Assembly: GCA_037176725.1 (NCBI GenBank)
Contig: JAZBRS010000039.1
Span: 26,262,001 to 26,326,000, forward strand
Direction of reading: 5' to 3'
DNA: 64,000 nucleotides
From: Posidonia oceanica
Taxonomy: Eukaryota > Streptophyta > Magnoliopsida > Alismatales > Posidoniaceae
Shown here piece by piece: positions 33,546-43,800 of this stretch. A program made the position numbers and the translations under genes. The notes beneath the pieces are model-generated. The model was not told the origin of the DNA. It ran no database searches and saw nothing but the letters and a program-made list of their open reading frames with translations. Position 1 is the first letter of the stretch. Every line of letters starts with the position of its first letter.

Positions 33546-34680
33546 GTAGTACTCCGGCTTTCGTCTTGGCCTTCTTGCCGCTTGCTTCTGTGTTTTGCTT
33601 GCCTTTTGCTTCCGCTTGCCTTACTTGCTTACCTGCTTGCTTGTTTATTTACCTGCTTTATGCCATGATTGCTTGCGCTGCTTTATTTACCTACATCACA
33701 TGTCTAAATACCTGCTTAGCACACGATGCATGCCTTTTGAGGGATGAATGCTTCCTTTTACACCAATGCAATGCCACTACACCTGCACATGCTATGCATA
33801 CTTGCTTTTTGCTATGATAAGTGTTTTTCCTTTCACTATCATGCTCACACACACATACACATGCCATGCCCATGCCTTTTGCAATGATGTGTGTTGTCTG
33901 CTTGCCATGATTGGGTGATTTTCTTCCCCTTTTGCATTAAGCCTAAGGACAATTAGAGACTGATTGCTTCCCCCAAGGCTAACTAAAAACAGCAAGTAAA
34001 AAGAACTTCTAGGGGCAACTAGAGACTGCAACACACCTGCACCCCCTTGAGTTAATAAAATACGCAAGATAAAACGCGAAGCATTTGCATAAAGCATCAT
34101 ATAGGGCATGCATTCTTCTCATCTAGGTCCACCTATAGTCCGAGAAGGATAGTCCCGGTCTCTTGCCCCCAACACTTTGGCATGGTGTAAGTAGATCGGT
34201 CTGTCCCCCTTGTCAGGGGGTCGCGTCAATGTTAGTAGAGGGTACCACCCATGCTTCTGGCAGGGTCAAGGCCACCTACGCACCACTACGTCACCACCTG
34301 AGCTTTGGGCCGGGTTTAAGACGTGGGACCCACTTTTTCTAGCCTGAGTCGGCGACCCGTACACCCATGAGCGTCCGAAATAGACTACCTACTAGGACAC
34401 CCTAGATTGGTGAGGGAGAGCAAGCTAGAAAGCATACATTTGCATTCATATCATACATCAAAACATTTGCTTTTTTACTTTCGGGTTCTAATCCGTTGTT
34501 ATTTGTTTGCCTTTCGTGCAGAGGTCAGTCAGCGAGTTCCTTAGCTGGAGCTTGAGTGCCTTCTCTTACTGACGTCCCTGTTGCAACCCCTGCTTCTGAT
34601 CATCCCCCCTTCCGGGCTACTTCGCCTTAGCGAACATAGCTCCTCCTAGGATTCGCCATCTTGCCCCCTCTTGTAGCCCT
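33546..34680 (+). other. D 5' leader with conserved block
   Basis: No ORF of substance. 34108-34310 matches the leader blocks of F, G and H in sense orientation (CATTCTTCTCATCT, GTCTGTCCCCCTTGTCAGGG, GGTACCACCCATGCTT). The hairpin CCCCCT-TGTC-AGGGGG sits at about 34206-34222. Confidence 0.65.
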
Positions 34681-37233
34681 ATGATCACCCGTTCTCGGTC
34701 AGCAATGGCCCAGTTTGTTGGTGATTCCCATGTCCCTGTTGCCCTAGAGGTGGCCCCTCTTTTGGTCCTTTCGGCTCCTGCATTGACCCCCTTTGTGCTA
34801 GCGTCTCCTTCTCTAGTACAGCTACCTCCCTCTTATTCTGTGGGGCAGTGGTAGGCTCCGCCGAATCCAATTGCCAAGACTGTCTTGGTAACCGCCGCCC
34901 GTGCTCGAAGACACCACTGACTCCACCTCCCCAGGGTAATGTCACTTTTGACACCCACCCTGCTGCGGCGAATCTCGCCTTAGGACCTCCGCCCCTTGGA
35001 CAATCTGTGTCCCAGCCGCTTGACTCTGGTCCCCCGGCGATCCTGCAACTCAGCATACCTACTGATGGGTCCCCTGAGATGCAGTATCAGCAGTTGATGG
35101 AGACTGCCCAGAGACTGCAGGGCATGGCTCTATCTCTTTGCCCTTCATTCGTTCCTGCTGCTCCTGAGGCTCCGCTACGACCTGCTCTCGCGTCGCAGGC
35201 ATTCCCCTCTACTCCCCTGCCCAGACCATCGCCTCAGCTACTCACTGCTCAGGCGATGGGGGCCTAGCTTCTGCCTCTTGCATATGCACAACACCCTGCA
35301 CAGCATCCTCCTCTGGCACTTGGTGGTCAGTCCTTAGGATTGATCAGAGCGCAGTATCCCTCTGGCCCGCAGCCCGGCACCGTGCTGGTGCAGCAGCTGA
35401 TGCTCCAGCACTCTGCATCACCTATCACTCAGCATGCTAGTTATTCATACCCCTACATCAGCAATACCCTACCCCAGCATACATGCCAGCACACACAACA
35501 CACCTGCACGGATACGCTGCCCATCCCGTCGCTCCACCAGGTGATGTGATGGTTGACCCAGAGGAGCACCTCGGTGCGTCCTATGCGGCATATGTGGCCG
35601 TTGCCCCTGCTGTACGAACTCCTTTGGCAGCAGCTCCAGAATCCAACGACGACAGGTTTGACAAAGCACTTTGACAAGTGTAGGGTACAAACCACCAGTC
35701 TTACCAGTTTCGGGACCTCTGTTACTTCCCAGAGGCGGTGCTCCCACCGAAGTTCCGCATCCCGATATTTGAAAAATATAATGGTAGAGGCTGTCCAATA
35801 GCACATCTGAAGGCGTACTACGGAGATCTCGCTCAACTCTAGGCTGACGAGAGGTTGCTAATCCGCTTGTTCCAGAAAAGTCTAAGTGGCCCTGCGCTCA
35901 AGTGGTTCACCTCACTTGATATGGCTAGCATCAAGACGTGGAACGACCTCAGCCAGGCATTCCTTGGACAATATTCCTTCAACCTGGATCTGGTCCCTAA
36001 GCACACGGACCTAGTCGCATTAAAGCAGAACCCTGGCAAGCCGTTCGAGGAGTATGTCGGCTGTTGGCGTGCACTCGCTTCACAGGTTCGAGATGGACCC
36101 TTTGATGAGGAGTCCCTCGAGATTGTGATCGAGGGTGTGTAGCCTGCTGTCGGGGCTTTGCTCAGCATTCAACCTGTCACAACCTTCACTACACTGATTC
36201 AGGCTAGCATCCGCGTGGAGAGTTCGCTACGGAGTGGCAACTTCCCGGCGCTCTCTGCTTTTGCCAAGCAGGCCACCACCAGCAGCAACAGCAACAACAC
36301 CAGCAGTAATATCAGTAGCAACAGCAGTGGTACCACCAGCAGCCGGCCCAAGAAGAATGACTCACCGAAACCTGTTGTTGCCTACGTCGACCCCACGCAC
36401 GTGCCTGTTCAGCTGGCGGTTCGGCCTTCCCCGCATCAAGTAGTATATGCACCAGCACCTAGAGCACCTCCCACACCACAAATCATTACCACCGCCCAAC
36501 TGGTGTATCCTACCACACCAATCCGACAAGCACAGCCCCAGGGGCAAAGGCGACCACAGCGTCAATTCACCCCACTGGTGGAGCTGTTAAGCGCCGTCCT
36601 CCCCAAGGTTGCGACATTTCTGATGTTTCCCGACGCTCGCCCGTTGCCAAATCCACTTCGGTATTGGCATAAGGCGCACCTTTTTTGTGACTTTCATCGA
36701 GCCGTAGGGCACTCGACGAACAGTTGCCTCACTTTACGGGATGCCATCCAGAATCTGATCGAGTCAGGAACGATTTCGATCCACATGCACGAGGCACCTT
36801 CATCTTTCCCTTCATCAGCATCAGCCCCTGCACAAGCATTAGCACCCCCTCATCCCAGCATCGTCCACCAGCCCCTCCCAGAGCATCCCAATCCGGAAGG
36901 TGCGGGGACCTCAGGAATCTATTCTCTCTCCCCCTCCGGGCCTGCTACGTCTATGGTAGACCCCTCCCGGAGCATCCCAATTCGGAAGGTGCGGGGACCT
37001 CAGAAATTTATTCTCTATCCCCCTCTAGGCCTGCTACGTCTGTGGTAGACCCCTCCGAGCTCATTCACGATGTCTCGGAGCCCTTTCCTCTAGCTCTTTA
37101 TCGTGCGGCCATTGCCGGCACCGAGTCGAGAGTCTATATGATCCAACCGCGTGCCAGGCCAGGGCGCTCCGTTGCTTGCCCTACCATACATCCTCAGGCC
37201 CCTACCCCTGTACACCTTCAAGCCAGACCGTAG
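34681..37233 (+). pseudogene. gag: D gag, broken
   Basis: Opens MITRSRSAMAQFVG at 34681; a TAG at about 34852 and frameshifts break the N-terminal Pro-rich part. Capsid: FEKYNGRGCPIAHLKAYYGD near 35770, LIRLFQKSLSGPALKWFTSL (from 35858), QYSFNLDLVPKH near 35980. A Ser/Asn linker (36270-36350) is followed by the knuckle CDFHRAVGHSTNSC near 36690 (C-x2-H-x4-H-x4-C). An 89-bp tandem duplication (36872-36960 and 36961-37049) shifts the frame, so the capsid-knuckle ORF ends early at 37048 and the true frame resumes in 36724-37233. Confidence 0.87.
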
Positions 37234-37919
37234 GCCCAAACCCCAGCCTCCTATTTAGGTAGGCCCCCAGTCAGCCTGTTAGCTAGGTCTCAGCCAGGGC
37301 CCCCTGCAACCTACCAGCACTAGTACCCCTCGCCCTATCGCCCAGTCAACCCTCCAATAGCCCCACTTGTGCTCGCAGCATAGGTCCCTACGGTTATTGA
37401 TTTAACCTGGGACCCCCATCGCGTGCCCTACAACTATGCCACGGAAATGTGTGCAGAAGTCTCGCGATCGGGGAGGGTATACCAGCCCACAGCACCAATG
37501 GTAAGGCCCAGCCGTCCAGCACCCGCTGCACCTCCACCAGCAAGCCAGCCAGTAGCACCCCTACCTGTTAGCCAGCCCACAGCATCCCCAGCATCAAGCC
37601 AACCCCCTACACCTAGCCCGATAGAGCCAACTCCTAAAGCATCTCCCCCTATCACCAGAAAGCCACACCACAAAATCGACATCACTTCCCAGCTTAGGAG
37701 GGTTAAAGTCGATATTTCCATTTGGGACCTTATACACGCCTCTTCCGAACACCGTGAGGCTTTTCTCCGAGTGTTCCAAGCTGCCTGTGTGTCCCAAGCC
37801 ATAGAACCTGTGGCCCTGGAGAGCTTGGTTGGCATTATCGTGGAGCCTCAGATCATCTCTTTCACGAGCGATGAGCTGCCTCTGGTGGGGATTAATCATA
37901 ATCAACCCTTGTTTGTCAC
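37234..37919 (+). pseudogene. D gag-protease junction, N-terminal side of H insertion
   Basis: Translation shows PYNYATEMCAEVSRSGRVYQ, a Pro/Ala-rich linker, then ISIWDLIHASSEHREAFLRV and LPLVGINHNQPLFVTV, where H interrupts. The protein continues at 56648 with QYKNFHIPLSLVDNGSSLNV. Upstream, in-frame stops near 37233-37420 mark decay. Confidence 0.83.
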
Positions 37920-37924
37920 GGTGC
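37920..37924. repeat. Left target-site duplication of H (GGTGC)
   Basis: GGTGC precedes the H element and recurs at 56643-56647 after it; a 5-bp duplication typical of Ty3/gypsy integration. Confidence 0.95.
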
Positions 37925-38574
37925 TGTAGCGATCCCGATCGGAATCAGGCTCGCTATTAGCGGCGATTGGATCCGAGGAAGAGGCTCAACTCGAAAACAC
38001 TTAAAATCGAGGAGAAAAGAGAAAGATAAGACAAATCAGAGTCACCACCATGTCCATTAACGGGAGACAAGAAAAACCGGGGGAAATGCGTGAATTAACA
38101 CGCAAAACCAAGCAAGAAATGCAAAGCAAAGCAATGCAAAGGAAATAGATGCAAATACATGCAAATGAGATGACTCTAACCTAGGATAAGGGCAGTATGG
38201 TCATTGCGGGCCAAAAGACAGGGCAAGGACTCCTGTTACGTGCGGGGAAGGTGTTAGGCACCCCCGACATGCCCGAGAATCGGTCTTTCTAGGCTTACGC
38301 TCGCATACGCGGAGAAATGCAGGATTGAATGCCTACGTGCCTATAGATGCCTAAATGAATGCTCAAGGTGTGCTCTAAGTGGAGAGAATGCAAAGCAAGG
38401 AAGTAAACGTGCTGTCTAAGTGCTCAGCTACGCTGTCTATGTTCCGAACCGGGCGAAACCTGGCTCGTGAGAACTCCAGGCAGTAAGCATCACAACCCTA
38501 TATGCAAATGCAAGCGAAAAAGCAAAACAACGGTAAAACCATGCAATGCAATCGACATGCAAGAGAAAACGGCG

Positions 38575-38845
38575 TAAAACACGCAAAACGAGGCGAAAAA
38601 CAAGAAAACGCGCAAAACGGTGCAAAAAGACAAGGTCGGCACGCAAAACGGGCGAGAAAGCAAGGCGGCACGCAAATCGGTGCAAAAGACGATGACGGGC
38701 ACGCAAAACTGTGCCAAAAGCAGGGCGAGCGCGCAAAATGGCGCTAAAGACAAAGCAGGCACGCAAAACGGTGCCAAAACGAGAGCGGGCATGCAAAACG
38801 GTGCCAAAACGAGAGCGGGCACGCAAAACGGTGCCAAAAGCAACG
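38575..38845 (-). repeat. 30-bp tandem array in H 3' LTR
   Basis: About nine units with a GGCACGCAAAACGGTGCC-like core on the plus strand. It has one monomer more than the 5' LTR array at 51535-51765. Confidence 0.8.
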
Positions 38846-41842
38846 AGATAAAACCTCGGAAAAGCCGTGCGAATGCAAATGCAAGGAAAAGATTAGATGC
38901 AGTGAAAGGAGAAGTAGAACAACGCATGTGTGAGAACAGGCGCTGTCCAAGACCACACAGAGTAGGTGTGAAGACCTACAAAGGGGAGAGTGAAAAAACG
39001 AAGGGATTACCACCTCTTTTGTGACCATTTCCCACTAAACCGTACCACGGTGTGTCTCGCACGCTGCCCAAAGCTCGCAGGGCGATCGGATCGTGGAAAA
39101 GGGGGAAGAAAGTTACATGAAGTGGTAAATCCAGGGAAAACTCAACAAAAAACACATGGGGAAACGCGAAACGGAGATCTAAGTTGATAGACAAGAAGAG
39201 GAGGTCCTATTCTACATGCTCAAAGAGACAGAAATCGAAAACGAGGAAAACTATGCAAATGGCATGCAAATGAATGCTATGCAGGGGTTTAGGAAAACAT
39301 ACCTGGAAATCCGGGAGCCTGATCTGAGATCTGTCTGGTCCATGCTGAAGAGCGCTTCGCTGCGGTCGCCTGGGCAGCTTGCTTGAGAAGATCCAACGGC
39401 CGGATTGGAAGATATCGCAGCTTCATGGCAGGAAGGACAGAACAGGGGAGAAGAACAGATCTAGATGTTCAGGAGGTCCTAGAGGTGTGCAAAAGGTCCT
39501 CCCAAGTGAAGGGGAGCTAAAGGTGCTTAGTGTGTGCAAAGGGATGCTAAAATGCAAAGCTAAATGAATGCAGGATGCATGCAAGAGGCAAGAAAAGACA
39601 AGAGGGGAATTTTTAGAAAAACAGAGGTTCAAATGCCATTTTTGAAAAGAGAAGGGGGCTAAATGCAAATTTTCAAAAAGATGGGGCCCACAGGAGAGAG
39701 TTTTGAAAACAGGAGAGGGCAGAGGGCTTTATGTTGCAAAAGATTGGGCTCAGAAAGCTATTTTGAAAAGAGGGCATGCAGCGGAAGAAGTTTTGAAAAC
39801 AAATGGAAATCAGAGTGTAATTTTGGAAAAAACTGGGATCTAAAGTGCAAATTTTCTAGAAAACAGGATTCTGGGAAGTCCAGGAATGCAAGTGGAGGGT
39901 CTACATGCAATTTTGTAAGCATAGGAGCTAAGATGCAACTTTAGGAGCAAAACAGTCTTTTTACATGATTTTTAAAGGATGCAAGGACCTATGTGTGATT
40001 TTTGAATCATGTAGGGGTCAAATATGCAATTTTATATGGTAAACATGCTCTGAAATCAGAAGACAGGACTGATGTGCAATTTTTGGGAAAAACAGGGTTA
40101 AAAATGCAATGCAATAAGCCAAAATGCATGGAAAACAGTTACTGCATATTTAAAATGGACCTACATGCAAAAATGCAAAACCATGAGGTAAAACATGCAA
40201 TGCAGTATGCAAAAATCAGAATAAAACCTAAGTTCCTACAGTGCAGAGGATGAAAATGCAAAAACAGAAAATGATAAGGACTTGGAATGCAATTTAATAA
40301 GGCAAAGTCAAAGTATTTAAATGATCTGATTTACATCAGGACCTAAGTGCAATAATTGAAAACAGAGGGGCTGATGCATAAAATTTTACAACTAAACAGC
40401 ACAGTAAAAGGACTGGGATGTAAATACAGAAAAGCAGGAATAATTAAAGCAATTTTGCATGGTTTTAAATTAAAAACTAAGCAGATTAAAAGGCATAAGG
40501 ACCAGAATGCAAAAATGAAATAACTTAAGGTAGACATGCAATATTCACACAGAAACTTTATAATTGGAAAAATAAAGGAACAGTGACTTGCCGGCAATGG
40601 TAGGTACTGTAGCAGTAAGCTACCGGACCTTAGCACCGCCGGCACAGGGGGCTTGTGGAGGCGCTGATCGGCGGGAGCTGGAGCTGACGTCCGTGCGGAG
40701 CTCCGGGGACCGTCGGGGCGACGTTCCGTTGGCTGGAGCATCGGGAAGAGCGGAGGCCGGCGCCAGAGAAGAAGCTCTGTCCGGCGAGTCGCGATCGGAG
40801 CAGGAAGGCCGGAAACTTGCTTCTGGACGGCGGAAAAGCAGCAGAGGAAGGAGAGAGAGCGGAGGAGGTGAAGAAATACCTGTCTTCGCGTCTAGTGCGT
40901 CCTCCCGACCTCAGCAGTGTCGGAGCTGGCCGGCGACGCTCGTCTGGTTGCAGCAGCGATCTCCAGCGGCTCGCGGTGGCTGGGACTTCCTCAGGGTGAC
41001 CTTCCGGAGCTCCCTGGGTGATCGGACGGAGTTTCTGCAGCTCAAGCAGAGAAATGAATTTTTTGGGTCCTCAGGTTGCTGCCGAAGGTGGGGGGCCTTG
41101 TTTACTGCTCGTCCGGTGGAAAGGAACCCTCCGGGAGGTTGCTGGGGGTCTGGAGAAGGCATTTGGATGGTTGGAAAGGGTTTCTGGAAGGTGTGGAGAG
41201 AGTTTGGGAGTTGGGTCCGATTTTGGTCTGAGGTTAGGATAGGTGTTTGTTGTGGAGTTTGGAAGCTGTGGTGGATGGTTGGGTTCGAGGTCGGGGGCTC
41301 TGGAAAGGTGGAAGTTCGGTGAGCCTCTGGGTGGATTTTGGGAGAAGGTTGTGGGCTGGAGTGGAGGGAATTGCTGAGGGGAGTTGTGTTGGGTTCTGGT
41401 TGGAGTTCAGGGTGATTTGAAGGTGTTTCGTGCAGTGGAAAGGCAATGGGATGGTGGAGGGAGATAGCTGGGTTGCTAGGTGAGTTTGGGGGATCAATTG
41501 GAAGAGGAATTGGGACTTGGACGGGGTTTGGGTTATTGGAAAAAGAAGGAGAAGTCTTGCTGAAATCAGAGGAAGAAAAGTGGAGGATTTTCAATGGGGT
41601 AATGCTCTGGAATTGGGGAGCTCTCTCTGGGACACAAAGGTGGCTCTCAGACACTCCCTCTGGCCACACTCTTTTCTGGAAATTGGAGGAGGCAGAGAAG
41701 AAGAAAGGAGCTGCTCAGGTGGAAGAAACGGAACGGATTCTGGCTTCTGGAATTGGGCTCTGAGGTCTGCTCTCTCTGGATTCTCTCTGATTTTTCTCCC
41801 GCTGATGATTGTTGCCAACTGATGGAAATGAAGGAAGGGCAG

Positions 41843-41850
41843 CTTATATC
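41843..41850 (-). promoter_or_regulatory. Candidate TATA box in H 3' LTR
   Basis: Sense strand reads CCAGATATAAGCTGCCC, about 1.88 kb into the LTR and upstream of the GC-rich zone. The identical site is at 54765-54772 in the 5' LTR. No start site was determined; matching sites in A and F are not obvious. Confidence 0.4.
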
Positions 41851-43728
41851 TGGTGGAGGCCGGCTGCTGGCGCGCTAGAAGATTTGAAATCCACCGGCGG
41901 CACTGCAGCAGACGCGATGGATGTCGGCCGGCAATGAATGCCTCCGGAAAAGACGCTGAGATGGAGGTGAAGCGGCGAGCTCTATGGATGATAAGATGGA
42001 GGCTTGAAATTTGAAATGGCGGAGGGAAGACTGCAGCTGGCTGTGGGAGAAGAGACGGGAGAAAATGCAGAGAAGGTGGGGAAGAAGAAGGGGCGCTGGG
42101 TCGGACCGTGGGCCGGAGGAAAAGGAAATAAAAGAAAAAAGAAAAACGGGCTGGATTGGGCCCAGTAAGGAAAGGAAAGAAAGAAAAAGAGAAGTAAGAA
42201 AGAAGAGAGGGTAGAATGGGAAAAATAAAATTAGTAAAAAGGAACTAAAAATAAATAAAAATACTAGAAAGGTTGTGATGTGAACTAGGGTTTTAATTAA
42301 ATTTTTTAATGGCCATTTTGGGTTGATTAATGTGTTTTGGGTTTGATTAGGGTTTTAGGGTTTTGGTTTTGCTTTTAATTAGTTTTCACTTGATTAAATG
42401 TTTGTTAAACCTTTTTTAAATTGTTTTAAAAATTGTGTTTCCCTTGTTGGACACTTAGGATATTGATTAGGATTTTTTAGGATTTATTTTCGTATTAATC
42501 AGGGTTGTTTTCAGGTTTTTAAGTTTTAGTCTTCTTAGGTTTTTTTCCTTTCTTAAGTCTTTTAAATTACGCTTTGATCTTCATTTGTTGATTTTTCTTG
42601 AAGTTTTTAATTGGGTTTCTCTTGTCTGATGGAGTATTTTTAAGTCCTTTTCAATGTGTTTTTTTTTCCTTTTAATTAAGTTCTTAGGTTGTTCTTTCTT
42701 AGGTTTATTAGGTTAACTCTTTTCTTCTTTAATTACTTGCTTTAATGTTTGTTTTTTGATTCTTCTTTTTAGGGTTTGCTTTTTAATTCTTCTGATGGGA
42801 TTTTTACTCTTGGTGGGTTCTGATTTCATTTTAGTTTTTTTATTGATTTTTCAATGTTTTCTTTTGATTTGTTTTGCATTTTTTAGCTTACATGCTTGGT
42901 TTTCCTTTTAGCTTGATTTAGTTAAGTTTAGGTTTTTAATTACTTGTTTAATGTTTTTTAATTGTTTTTCTTAGGGTTCTGATTTGTTTCTTTTATGTTT
43001 TGGGGTTTTACAGATTTTTAGGGGTTTTTATGGATTTTTGCAAGAGAAAGAAAGGGGAAAAGAGAAAGAAGAAGAGAAGGGAAAAAGAAGGAAATAAGGG
43101 AAAAGAGATGGGTTGAAGGAAAAGGATTTTTTGAAAATTAGGGAAAGTGTTAAAAATAAAGTAAAAATAGGAATAAGATAGAGGAAGGATAGAAGCACAA
43201 AGGGGGCCCACAGCCGGACCAGAGAAAGGGTAGGAAGCGGATGAAAAGAGAGATGATAATCAGGAGAGAGAGAGGAGAGAGAAAATGATAATCCCGGAGA
43301 GAGAAAAGGATAATTTGAGTGAATGGAGGTCTTAAAGGTCTTGGAATGGGATGAAAATTGGTGAGTGGGCAGTCTAGGGTTTGAGGTGTTGGTTCTGAAG
43401 TTTTGGTTTGATTCTAAGAAGGTTTTGGAGGGGTTTTGAGGTGTAGAAAAGGGGAGTTTTGCCTAGGTTTTCTAGGATTTTTGGGAATGGTCTAATGTTT
43501 GAGATTTTCTAAGTTCTTGGGTAGGTTTGCTAAGTGGGTGTTGGTGGGTTTTCCTATGGATTTTGGTCAGGTTTTGGGCTTGGGAAGAGGGGTAGAGGCT
43601 TAGGTCAAGTCGGCTTGGTTTTGAAGGGTAAAGAAGGGGGTTTGGGTTTTGTTTTGGTCTAGGTTTGAGTCCAGCAATCACTAGGAGGGCTCCAAGTGGT
43701 CCAAGCCTGCCAAGATGGGGTGTCAACA

Positions 43729-43800
43729 GATGCCCCTCCCTGAGCAAGGTCAAGCGGAGCGAGGCCGCTGCTCAGGGTTGACAAGACACCCCATCTGACC
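43729..43800 (-). other. H polypurine tract and junction hairpin
   Basis: GGGAGGGGCATC lies directly before the 3' LTR start. The LTR's first bases pair with a segment 50 bases upstream: arms 43714-43724 with 43785-43795 (GATGGGGTGTC/GACACCCCATC) and 43721-43727 with 43777-43783 (TGTCAAC/GTTGACA). An inner stem CTGAGCA/TGCTCAG (43740-43746 with 43769-43775) encloses a 22-base loop. The tract would sit in the internal loop. Confidence 0.75.

Larger units (their letters stand above)
37925..43728 (-). mobile_element. 3' LTR of H, 5804 bp
   Basis: Sense start TGTTGACACCCC at 43728, end GGGATCGCTACA at 37925. Contains the conserved 3' block (38223-38510), 30-bp array (38575-38845), TTGCA..GGTCC zone (39550-40550), GC-rich zone (40600-41000), AT-rich tract (42290-43020) and GATAATC/GAGAGA units (43245-43315). 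Confidence 0.93.
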
